DNA from: a virus
Virus record (IMG/VR): IMGVR_UViG_3300034198_008618
Location: 1-23,327 of that record
Direction: 5' to 3' (one strand)
Length of the DNA stretch: 23,327 nt
Part shown: positions 17,656 to 22,380 of the stretch, piece by piece
Numbering within the stretch: the first letter of the stretch is position 1
Layout: every line of letters begins with the position of its first letter
Made by a program: the position numbers and the translations under genes
The notes under the pieces: generated by a model
Database searches by the model: none
Seen by the model: the letters and a program-made list of their open reading frames with translations, nothing else
Told to the model about the DNA's origin: nothing

Positions 17656-17676
17656 ACCGTAGTGAGTGTGTATGTT
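17649..17676 (+). promoter_or_regulatory. Weak candidate rightward promoter
   Basis: TTGTCA (17649-17654), 16 bases, then TATGTT (17671-17676) on the plus strand. It faces the early genes but shares its -35 bases with the opposing TTGACA, so the two cannot both be taken as secure. No stronger plus-strand promoter was found before 17896. Confidence 0.25.
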
Positions 17677-17792
17677 GAGCGTAATACTCCATCATACTCT
17701 AAGCACACAACGCCAAACCATCCCTCACGACAAAGGTTCGGAGGTTGAGAGTATGGAACATCCGTTGTCAACTACTCTTTTCGCCGCCGTGC

Positions 17793-17812
17793 GTTAAGTG
17801 CCCGGAATCGTT
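17793..17812 (+). repeat. 20-bp direct repeat, copy 2
   Basis: GTTAAGTGCCCGGAATCGTT, one mismatch from copy 1 (T to G at repeat position 13). It lies about 85 bases upstream of the first rightward gene. Confidence 0.75.
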
Positions 17813-17895
17813 AAGACTGGACACTGAGAAAAAGAATCGACACGCGAAGCGATAATGAATGTGGACATGGGCGCGAATGCTGGTAGTGTCTGCGT

Positions 17896-18300
17896 ATGGT
17901 CATTAATATGCAAAATCAGAATGAAGCGAAGGCCTTCGCGCGCGCCTCGCGCGAGGTTGTCGCGCTCGTTGACGAGGCGATGCTCGCGGGACTGGCGGTC
18001 ATCCGAGCGCGTCGCGCCGTGTTGAAGGCCGATGACGCGGCATGCGTCGCAAAGTGGCTTCTGAAGGCCAACGGCGGCGAGGAGAACGTCCGAGAGTACG
18101 CCAAGGTACGCGCCGCTTACCTCGAATGTGAAGCACGGTGCATCGTCGAAGAGAGGTGTTTCGCCCGCGCCTGTAAGGCGCTGCGAGACGCAATCAAAGG
18201 CGATGCGGTGCGCCTCGCCGCCGTCCGTGGTCTCCTGGAACGTGAAGCGGAAGTCTCGCCCGTGCACTGCCAAGCCTCCTGGTTGATTGACCTGGGCTGA
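17896..18300 (+). CDS. Small Ala/Arg/Cys-rich helical protein, 134 aa, unknown function
   Basis: First gene of the rightward block. I do not recognise it. Almost the entire sequence is Ala/Arg/Glu-rich and predicted helical (EAKAFARASREVVALVDEAM, then LKADDAACVAKWLLKAN), with seven cysteines but no regular metal-binding spacing. Codon use is strongly G/C-ending, as in real genes here, and favours this strand over a 159-aa frame opposite. There is no ribosome site before ATG 17896 or the in-frame ATG four codons later, so initiation may be atypical. The gene ends nine bases before the first mini-tRNA-like element. First position in an early operon is often held by host-takeover or regulatory proteins; that is only a contextual guess. 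Confidence 0.6.
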   Translation: MVINMQNQNEAKAFARASREVVALVDEAMLAGLAVIRARRAVLKADDAACVAKWLLKANGGEENVREYAKVRAAYLECEARCIVEERCFARACKALRDAIKGDAVRLAAVRGLLEREAEVSPVHCQASWLIDLG

Positions 18301-18309
18301 ACGACCATA

Positions 18310-18350
18310 GCCGTAACGGTTCCAGCGCGGGTTCGATTCCCGCGAACGGC
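18310..18350 (+). ncRNA. Mini tRNA-like element 1 (acceptor + T-arm only), 41 nt
   Basis: A canonical tRNA T-arm is present: stem CGCGGG/CCCGCG with loop TTCGATT, including the full B-box GGTTCGATTCC. It is followed by a 7-nt strand GAACGGC and then A, where a tRNA would have its acceptor 3' strand and discriminator base. The 5' end GCCGT pairs with ACGGC, giving a 5-bp acceptor. Only ten nucleotides, containing a GG like the D-loop G18-G19 pair, lie between the 7-nt 5' strand and the T-arm, so there is no D-stem or anticodon arm. It starts nine bases after a stop codon. No complete cloverleaf can be built with upstream sequence. CCA is not encoded. Function unknown. Confidence 0.7.
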
Positions 18351-18389
18351 ACTATCAGAAGACGAACGGAACGCCCGCGAAAGCGCGCT

Positions 18390-18555
18390 GGTCCGTCGAG
18401 TCGATGTTCATTGACAATTAGTCTCTAGCGGTCCGTGCCTAGTGCGCGGTCCGTGCTACGCGCCTCCGGGCGCGTATGACCTGTCCGCGCATGCGCGGAA
18501 GGCATAGGCAAGGGCAAGCCGAGGGACGAAAACAAACGCTAACGCGCGACGGACC
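18390..18555 (+). ncRNA. Possible structured RNA closed by a 9-bp long-range helix
   Basis: GGTCCGTCG at 18390-18398 is exactly complementary to CGACGGACC at 18547-18555. Enclosed are an 8-bp stem capped by TCCG, a UNCG-type tetraloop (TACGCGCC/GGCGCGTA, 18457-18476), and a 16-base perfect palindrome TCCGCGCATGCGCGGA (18484-18499). The amount of pairing exceeds what short GC-rich spacers usually show. Whether this is a separate RNA or an mRNA leader cannot be told; no promoter or terminator is certain. Confidence 0.4.
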
Positions 18556-18583
18556 GACAACCCGACGCGCACCTAGCACGCGT

Positions 18584-18619
18584 CGACTCGCACGGAGTCG
18601 AACAAGCTTCGCAAGCTTG
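18584..18619 (+). other. Tandem hairpins upstream of a ribosome site
   Basis: CGACTC-GCACG-GAGTCG (18584-18600) is followed directly by CAAGCTT-CGC-AAGCTTG (18603-18619). Together with the GCGCCA element at 18630 they form three consecutive stems leading to the AAGGAG site at 18647-18652. No T-tract follows, so an intrinsic terminator is unlikely. Confidence 0.5.
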
Positions 18620-18629
18620 CGCGTGCTCT

Positions 18630-18644
18630 GCGCCATAGTGGCGC
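18630..18644 (+). repeat. GCGCCA-N-TGGCGC ribosome-site hairpin, copy 1
   Basis: GCGCCA-TAG-TGGCGC ends 15 bases before the ATG at 18660 and is followed two bases later by AAGGAG. It is one of three copies in the early region, each just upstream of a start codon. Confidence 0.7.
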
Positions 18645-18659
18645 TTAAGGAGAAAGATA

Positions 18660-18875
18660 ATGAGCCTACTGACCATTCAAGCGCGCAGCATATACGCTGA
18701 CGCCAAGCCAGAACCGGTTCGACCGGTCCGTAAGATGGCCATCATTCACCGGGCAACCGGCGAAACGGCCATCGCCACGGCCAAGCCTGCCACCAAGCCA
18801 ACGGCCACGGCCAAGCCTACCCGGAAGCTTTCTGGGCCCCGCTTCCGCGTGGAAGCAATTCAGGAGACAAAGTAA
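18660..18875 (+). CDS. Small basic Lys/Pro/Thr-rich protein, 71 aa, unknown function
   Basis: The ATG has a very good ribosome site (AAGGAG, seven-base spacing), which makes the gene convincing despite its size. The N-terminus is ordinary (MSLLTIQARSIYADAKPEPV), and the middle carries imperfect short repeats of the type A-K-P-(A/T)-T-K-P (about residues 41-55), giving a strongly basic, probably disordered segment. The end (GPRFRVEAIQETK) may form a strand and helix. Basic Pro/Lys/Ala repeats suggest nucleic-acid or membrane-surface binding, but there is no family match I can name. The next gene starts two bases after the stop. Confidence 0.65.
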   Translation: MSLLTIQARSIYADAKPEPVRPVRKMAIIHRATGETAIATAKPATKPTATAKPTRKLSGPRFRVEAIQETK

Positions 18876-18876
18876 C

Positions 18877-18984
18877 ATGATTACCATCCCATCAATCAAC
18901 GGCCGCCCCGCGCGTGAGTATGCCATGGGCATTCTCGGTAGCGCGCTTCTCGGCGCGCTCATAGGGCTCGCCTTCTGGCTGTAG
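18877..18984 (+). CDS. Tiny single-span membrane peptide, 35 aa
   Basis: An ATG one base after the previous stop, preceded by AGGAG, opens a 35-codon frame ending in TAG. The first 16 residues are polar (MITIPSINGRPAREYA) and the remaining 19 form one hydrophobic Gly/Ala/Leu helix ending in AFWL at the very C-terminus. This would insert as a single tail-anchored or N-in/N-out segment in the inner membrane. Small membrane peptides in early phage operons often act on host membrane proteins or superinfection; a holin-like role is possible but there is no endolysin nearby. The stop lies four bases before mini tRNA-like element 2. Confidence 0.6.
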   Translation: MITIPSINGRPAREYAMGILGSALLGALIGLAFWL

Positions 18985-18988
18985 CCCT

Positions 18989-19031
18989 GGCCCTGAATGG
19001 TTTTACGCAGGTTCGATTCCTGCGCAGGGCC
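18989..19031 (+). ncRNA. Mini tRNA-like element 2 (acceptor + T-arm only), 41-nt core
   Basis: The core at 18990-19030 has the same length and layout as element 1: GCCCTG pairs with CAGGGC (6 bp), the T-arm is CGCAGG/CCTGCG around loop TTCGATT, and the linker contains TGG. An extra G at 18989 can pair with C at 19031, extending the acceptor; in register this is a G at -1 opposite C73, the pair that marks bacterial histidine tRNA. Relative to element 1 both stems have changed with pairing kept (for example G20-C32 to A20-T32 in the T-stem). It starts four bases after a stop and is followed three bases later by the GCGCCA hairpin. No D- or anticodon arm is present. Confidence 0.7.
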
Positions 19032-19033
19032 CT

Positions 19034-19047
19034 GCGCCAAGTGGCGC
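19034..19047 (+). repeat. GCGCCA-N-TGGCGC ribosome-site hairpin, copy 2
   Basis: GCGCCA-AG-TGGCGC lies between mini tRNA-like element 2 and the GGAGG site for the 64-aa gene. It is identical over 15 bases (including the following T) to the copy at 22343. Confidence 0.75.
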
Positions 19048-19065
19048 TATTGGAGGATATCATAT

Positions 19066-19260
19066 ATGAGTGCAATCGAATCGTTCATAACAACGCTCAT
19101 CGGCATGGCCGATGATAAGCCTGAGAGGCTCGCAACCATCGTAGCGGTCCTTCGCGGTCTCGCCCGCGATAGCGTGTACGCTCCGGAAGTGGAGCTTATC
19201 GAGGCTATGGCTGCCTACTTCGAGAACAAGCTCGAAGAATTGGAGCAGCCATGCTCCTGA
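19066..19260 (+). CDS. Small helical protein, 64 aa, unknown function
   Basis: The start ATG at 19066 follows GGAGG at a nine-base spacing; the same frame is open further left, but that part would run through the tRNA-like element and is not used. The protein (MSAIESFITTLIGMADDKPE, then VYAPEVELIEAMAAYFENKL) looks like three or four short amphipathic helices with an acidic end. No known motif is visible. It overlaps the next gene by ten bases, so expression is coupled. Unknown function. Confidence 0.7.
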   Translation: MSAIESFITTLIGMADDKPERLATIVAVLRGLARDSVYAPEVELIEAMAAYFENKLEELEQPCS

Positions 19261-19595
19261 AACGCAAGCGAACAAGCTTCTACTCGGCAACGTGGTGTCA
19301 CGCTGGCACTAGCGCCAAGCTTCGCCACGGATGGCAAATCATCGACGGTCTGCCTGAGAATATCTTCAATTGGTACGTGTACAAGTACGCTGCAACTTGG
19401 TATCTCATAGAAGGCCGTACTGGCCTTTCAGCGGGCAGTGGCCCGACCATCCAGGCAGCGTGCGACTCGCTGCTAAATAGCCCGGAGCGCATGATGACGT
19501 GGTGCGCGAAGGCAGCCAACGAGCAGCCAGTAGGCTTGCTCCCGTTCTGGGAGCACGTCGCGACCACGGAACTCGCTCGCCAATTACGCGTGTGA
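19251..19595 (+). CDS. Aromatic-rich protein, 114 aa, unknown function
   Basis: The ATG lies inside the end of the previous gene (ten-base overlap) with GGAG nine bases upstream. The first 60 residues are rich in Trp and Tyr and look like beta strands (FNWYVYKYAATWYLIEG near residues 39-55). The last 50 appear helical (IQAACDSLLNSPERMMTWCA). An N-terminal KRKR patch is present. This resembles small alpha/beta phage accessory proteins, but I cannot name a family. No catalytic motif is evident. Confidence 0.65.
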   Translation: MLLKRKRTSFYSATWCHAGTSAKLRHGWQIIDGLPENIFNWYVYKYAATWYLIEGRTGLSAGSGPTIQAACDSLLNSPERMMTWCAKAANEQPVGLLPFWEHVATTELARQLRV

Positions 19596-19603
19596 GACGG
19601 CCA

Positions 19604-19619
19604 AAATGTCCAAACATTT
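19604..19619 (+). other. Hairpin abutting the ribosome site of the GP88-like gene
   Basis: AAATGT-CCAA-ACATTT, a 6-bp A/T-rich stem, ends one base before the GAGG ribosome site at 19620-19623. Weak stem; it could modulate initiation. Confidence 0.35.
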
Positions 19620-19631
19620 GAGGTACATACT

Positions 19632-20363
19632 ATGCTTCTGAACCTGGGCCGTCAGGCGAAGCTTGAAAAATCCATGAAGACCTACGACATTCGTGTCGCC
19701 GGTCTTCACCTGTCGCCCGGTCGTGTCGCCGGGCATATCATCTGCCCTGACATGACGCCGGGCTGCCGTCGCGGTTGCCTCGACACCTGCGGCCGTGGGC
19801 AAATGAATTCGGTCCAGTCTGCGCGTCACCGTAAGACGCTGCAGTTCCTGGCCGACCCTGTCAGCTTCTCTCGTCAATTCAACGACGAGTGTGCCGAGTT
19901 CATCGCACGACAGACCCGCAAGGGTGTCGAGGCGTGGATCCGCCCGAACCTGACATCCGATATCGCGTGGGAGTCTTACCTCACCACGCAAGTGCTTCGC
20001 CACTGCTACGACTACACCAAGTCACTGCAGCGTTGGCGTTCGCAGCCGTACCACTTGACGTACAGCTGGAACGAGCGTTCCGCTCTGTCGCCCATTGCGC
20101 TCGCCAGAGAGGCCCTTAAAGCGGGTCGACCGGGCGTCGCAGTAGTCGTCGACCCTGCCATCCATGAGGCCCTCCTACGGTCATCCTCGTGGCACGGCGT
20201 GCCCATCGTAGATGGCACCAAGGACGACCAGCGCCCATACGACCCGCCGGGGTCTCTTGTACTGCTTAAGCCACTCGGGAAGATGCGCCACGATACCACC
20301 GGGTTCGTGGTCCGTAAGCTGTCAACCATGTGCGACGTGCGTCGCTTGGAGGTAATTCAATGA
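19632..20363 (+). CDS. GP88-family (mycobacteriophage gene product 88-like) protein, 243 aa
   Basis: Residues 24-56 carry the hallmark of the phage gene product 88 family: LHLSP near 26, then ICPDMTPGCRRGCLDTCGRG with C38, C45, C49 and C53, followed by NSVQSARHRKTL (59-70) and a conserved IRPNLTSDIAWE block (103-114). The family is widespread in phages of many hosts. Its biochemical role is not established; the spaced cysteines suggest a metal or Fe-S site. The start ATG has GAGG nine bases upstream. The C-terminus (LVLLKPLGKMRHDTTGFVVR) is also family-like. It overlaps the next gene by ATGA. Family assignment is from remembered sequence pattern, not a search. Confidence 0.75.
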   Translation: MLLNLGRQAKLEKSMKTYDIRVAGLHLSPGRVAGHIICPDMTPGCRRGCLDTCGRGQMNSVQSARHRKTLQFLADPVSFSRQFNDECAEFIARQTRKGVEAWIRPNLTSDIAWESYLTTQVLRHCYDYTKSLQRWRSQPYHLTYSWNERSALSPIALAREALKAGRPGVAVVVDPAIHEALLRSSSWHGVPIVDGTKDDQRPYDPPGSLVLLKPLGKMRHDTTGFVVRKLSTMCDVRRLEVIQ

Positions 20364-20764
20364 AGCATAACATGTCACAACGTCTGGTCGATATTCTGAA
20401 AGACTGGATTCAAGAGATCAACCCAGACTCCGACGAGTCGACAGCCGAGGAGATTAAAGAATGCCTCGCCGAGTTCGTTGACAAGCATACGCTTACCCGG
20501 TCGCGAGTTGAGGAGCAGCTTACCGAGTTGCTTTACATGTTCAATCCACGATTCAGCCGATCGAGCATCGAGCTACGCAACGAGTGCTCGATGTACATCC
20601 AAGGCAAGAATCGGCATGGTCGCATCGAACTCGACTCGTTGGAGTTCGATTCATCCGAAGACCTTAGCTCGCTCGCCAATTACGCGCGTGAGATGGAAGA
20701 CGCCGTTTGGGACGGCGACTCGACAGAGGAACTCATCGAGAAATGGTTTGACCTGGAGAAGTAA
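20360..20764 (+). CDS. Acidic helical protein, 134 aa, unknown function
   Basis: The ATG at 20360 overlaps the previous TGA as ATGA and is preceded by TTGGAGG; an upstream in-frame ATG at 20330 has no ribosome site and is not used. The protein is acidic, helical and rich in Glu/Ser (MSQRLVDILKDWIQEINPDS, then EEQLTELLYMFNPRF). The last 40 residues contain many Asp/Glu. No domain is recognised. Such acidic early phage proteins may be DNA mimics or inhibitors of host enzymes, but that is speculative. Confidence 0.7.
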   Translation: MKHNMSQRLVDILKDWIQEINPDSDESTAEEIKECLAEFVDKHTLTRSRVEEQLTELLYMFNPRFSRSSIELRNECSMYIQGKNRHGRIELDSLEFDSSEDLSSLANYAREMEDAVWDGDSTEELIEKWFDLEK

Positions 20765-20768
20765 TACT

Positions 20769-21197
20769 ATGAGCTGGATTCTACCATTCGAACCGGACCT
20801 CAACCCGCCAGACTACTGGTGCACTCGCCATTGCGAGCGGCACTGCGAGGAACATCGCGACCCCGACGATGTTCAGGAAGACCTGGACGCGGCTGTCGCC
20901 GCTGCGATCGCAGTGTTCCCTGCCGGCTATGTGCCGCTGGCATCTGAGGTACTCGACGATATCGAGACCTGCAAATGGGCCAGGAAATCCCGGCGCGACG
21001 ACTCTCAATACGGCATCGCGGCCGGTTGGCGCGAGGCGTGGTCATGCTACAAGACAAGCGTCGATGCCCCCTCTGTCGACGCGTTCGACGCGTACGTCGC
21101 CGCATGCGAGGAGGCTATCGACCTGCTGATCGAGTTCGAAGAAGCCGAAAGGCTTCACGAAATCGAGTGCGACTGCGACTGCGCCTGCCACGACTGA
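20769..21197 (+). CDS. Cys/His-rich acidic protein, 142 aa, possible metal binder
   Basis: Two metal-ligand-like clusters bracket a helical, acidic body. The first is CTRHCERHCEEH at residues 18-29 (C18, H21, C22, H25, C26, H29), and the second is ECDCDCACHD at the extreme C-terminus (C134, C136, C138, C140, H141). The middle includes PAGYVPLASEVLDDIETCKW and an EAIDLLIEFEEAERLHEI helix. The spacing does not match a standard zinc finger. The ATG at 20769 is four bases after the previous stop, with GGAGAAG upstream; the frame is open to 20478 but that part overlaps another gene. Function unknown. Confidence 0.65.
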   Translation: MSWILPFEPDLNPPDYWCTRHCERHCEEHRDPDDVQEDLDAAVAAAIAVFPAGYVPLASEVLDDIETCKWARKSRRDDSQYGIAAGWREAWSCYKTSVDAPSVDAFDAYVAACEEAIDLLIEFEEAERLHEIECDCDCACHD

Positions 21198-21212
21198 ACA
21201 AAGGGGGAACAC

Positions 21213-21416
21213 ATGAAGATGCATCCTTCTCTCACCAGGAAGAAGATCATGGCTGCCGTGGTGCGCTCGCACCGTGGCGTCGACTACCCAGGCTTCTGCG
21301 TCAACTGTGGCGCAGCGCATGACGGCATCGAGCCCGACGCACAGCACTACCGCTGCGATGAATGCGAACACGATCAGGTGTTCGGTGCCGAGGAACTTAG
21401 CTTCTTCATTATCTGA
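21213..21416 (+). CDS. Zinc-ribbon protein, 67 aa
   Basis: Residues 29-51 hold CVNC ... CDEC, two CxxC pairs (C29, C32, C48, C51) separated by 15 residues, a classic rubredoxin-like zinc ribbon (GFCVNCGAAHDGIEPDAQ then HYRCDECEHD). The N-terminus is basic and helical. A strong AAAGGGGGA ribosome site precedes the ATG. The segment FCVNCGAAHDGIEPDA...YxCDEC resembles a family of small phage zinc-ribbon proteins of unknown role, probably nucleic-acid or protein binding. Confidence 0.75.
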   Translation: MKMHPSLTRKKIMAAVVRSHRGVDYPGFCVNCGAAHDGIEPDAQHYRCDECEHDQVFGAEELSFFII

Positions 21417-21422
21417 GGCAAC

Positions 21423-21578
21423 ATGATCCTACTCATACAAGGGGCACTGTTGTGCCTTATGTTCGGCAGCCTCAAGGGCAGCTTCCAAATTCTTGGACTG
21501 ATAGGCATCTGCCTCGTGCTCAACCCCTGGGTGTGGGCATTCATCGTCGCATCGTTTTCTACTGGAGATGACACATGA
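21423..21578 (+). CDS. Small membrane peptide, 51 aa, two hydrophobic segments
   Basis: An ATG six bases after the previous stop, with GAGG just upstream, opens a 51-codon frame that ends in an ATGA overlap with the next gene. Nearly all residues are hydrophobic: a first segment (about 1-15), a short loop with one Lys (KGS, 18-20), and a second segment (about 22-46, including IGICLVLNPWVWAFIVA), then a polar tail. It probably spans the membrane once or twice. The size and layout are holin-like, but it sits among early accessory genes, so an immunity or host-membrane role is equally possible. Confidence 0.65.
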   Translation: MILLIQGALLCLMFGSLKGSFQILGLIGICLVLNPWVWAFIVASFSTGDDT

Positions 21579-21982
21579 GCTACCATTCTGCACTCGCAAT
21601 TGACGCAGCCACGACGCGCAACGAGGGACCATCCTACATGGATGATCTCGCGCACCGCATCGCCATGTACGAGGCGAATCGCATGGTGTCCTACAAGGAT
21701 CCGTGGACCCCGGAAGACATCGCGCAGCACCGTGAGACGGTGACTGCATTCTGGCGCGGCGCAAAGGTCATCGAGATACTCGCGCGGTACAACATCGATG
21801 CGCCGTACAACGGTCAATCTGCCTACCGATTGCGCCAGCAACTACTGGCCGATGCTGGCTCTGCTTACGCATATGCCGACGAGTACGGCATGTACAATGG
21901 CGAGGACAAGTACCGCACCATGCAACGTATCACTGAAGAGATCCGTATCATCGACCTTGCCATGCAAGATGGGTTCAAGTGA
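21575..21982 (+). CDS. Hypothetical protein, 135 aa
   Basis: The start overlaps the membrane-peptide stop (ATGA) with TGGAGATG upstream. The sequence is Tyr/Ala-rich and helical (MDDLAHRIAMYEANRMVSYK; RETVTAFWRGAKVIEILARY), with a second helical half including EYGMYNGEDKYRTM. No motif is recognised. Its continuous coupling with neighbours on both sides indicates it belongs to the same early transcript. Confidence 0.65.
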   Translation: MSYHSALAIDAATTRNEGPSYMDDLAHRIAMYEANRMVSYKDPWTPEDIAQHRETVTAFWRGAKVIEILARYNIDAPYNGQSAYRLRQQLLADAGSAYAYADEYGMYNGEDKYRTMQRITEEIRIIDLAMQDGFK

Positions 21983-22380
21983 GCCAGACACTTATCCCAC
22001 GCACGAACGCGACCATGTCAGACGTCCGTGCCCTTGAAGCCAAGTGCAACCGCATCGAGGCTACACTCACAAAACGCATACAAGATCTTGAGATTCGCTT
22101 GAACGCCATGCACCTTGGTAGTACGTGTCACCCGGAGTGGGTGACCCCAGGCATGGGCGAAGTGGCGAAGGCACGCCGTGCCTCTATCGTCTTCACCGTG
22201 ATTCATTCGTCCGGTCGTGACGGTATGAACCTTAATCAGATACTGTCTTACCTTCACCTGCCCAAGACGCGGGCAGCTGTGCTTAAGCAAGACTTGGCTT
22301 GGCTTATTGAGTCCGAGCAGATTGAACGCACCAGAAAGAACAGCGCCAAGTGGCGCTCCAAGGAACACAATGCCACGTAA
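21979..22380 (+). CDS. Coiled-coil plus winged-helix-like protein, 133 aa
   Basis: A GTG start at 21979 overlaps the previous TGA as GTGA; an ATG at 22015 (MSDVRALEAK) is an alternative, and neither has a strong ribosome site. Residues about 13-45 are heptad-like (VRALEAKCNRIEATLTKRIQ). Residues about 68-128 look like a winged helix: helix (RRASIVFTVIHSSG), a Gly-turn and helix (MNLNQILSYLHLPKTRAAV), a recognition-like helix (LKQDLAWLIESEQI) and a basic wing (RTRKNSAKWRSK). A DNA-binding regulator is a reasonable inference. Its last codons contain the third GCGCCA hairpin, encoding SAKWRS. Confidence 0.65.
   Translation: MSQTLIPRTNATMSDVRALEAKCNRIEATLTKRIQDLEIRLNAMHLGSTCHPEWVTPGMGEVAKARRASIVFTVIHSSGRDGMNLNQILSYLHLPKTRAAVLKQDLAWLIESEQIERTRKNSAKWRSKEHNAT
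22343..22356 (+). repeat. GCGCCA-N-TGGCGC ribosome-site hairpin, copy 3 (inside a CDS)
   Basis: GCGCCA-AG-TGGCGC, here extended by A and T on either side to 7-bp arms, ends 13 bases before the ATG at 22370 and precedes AAGGAA. Unlike the other two copies it is embedded in the coding sequence of the winged-helix gene. Confidence 0.75.

Larger units (their letters stand above)
17184..17895. other. Divergent intergenic control region
   Basis: About 0.7 kb separates the leftward late block from the rightward early block. I find no convincing gene in it; short frames on both strands lack ribosome sites and coding bias. It contains candidate promoters facing left, a 20-bp near-perfect direct repeat, recurring GTTG(A/T)CAA words, a GGGGTACCCC palindrome and at least two 7-bp-stem hairpins. 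It is visibly richer in A/T than the flanking genes around 17560-17780. It is the natural place for the switch between early and late transcription and possibly for an origin, neither of which can be proved from sequence alone. Confidence 0.8.
18301..18659 (+). other. Structured intergenic region upstream of the 71-aa gene
   Basis: This 359-base gap has no supported gene. It holds mini tRNA-like element 1, then a dense series of inverted repeats and finally the ribosome site AAGGAG. A TTGACA occurs at 18411-18416, but no -10 sequence is seen at suitable spacing. An 11-bp direct repeat GCGGTCCGTGC is at 18428-18438 and 18446-18456. Confidence 0.75.

Noticed and set aside
17794-18273. 159-aa minus-strand frame
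   Set aside because: It opposes the 134-aa plus-strand gene, which has the stronger coding bias, and no ribosome site is seen.
18277-18352. Full-length tRNA gene ending at 18351
   Set aside because: The expected 5' acceptor sequence and D-arm are absent at the right distance upstream; only the 41-nt reduced structure pairs. A permuted or intron-containing tRNA was considered, but no A-box or anticodon arm was found nearby.
18411-18445. Promoter starting with TTGACA at 18411
   Set aside because: No acceptable -10 sequence is present at 15-19 bp spacing.
18584-18644. Intrinsic terminators
   Set aside because: Several strong hairpins occur, but none is followed by a run of T on either strand.
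18310-19031. tRNA-derived attP sites
   Set aside because: attP copies of tRNA 3' ends do not need a paired 5' acceptor strand, there are two different copies, and no integrase is seen in the window. It remains a minor alternative if an integrase lies elsewhere.
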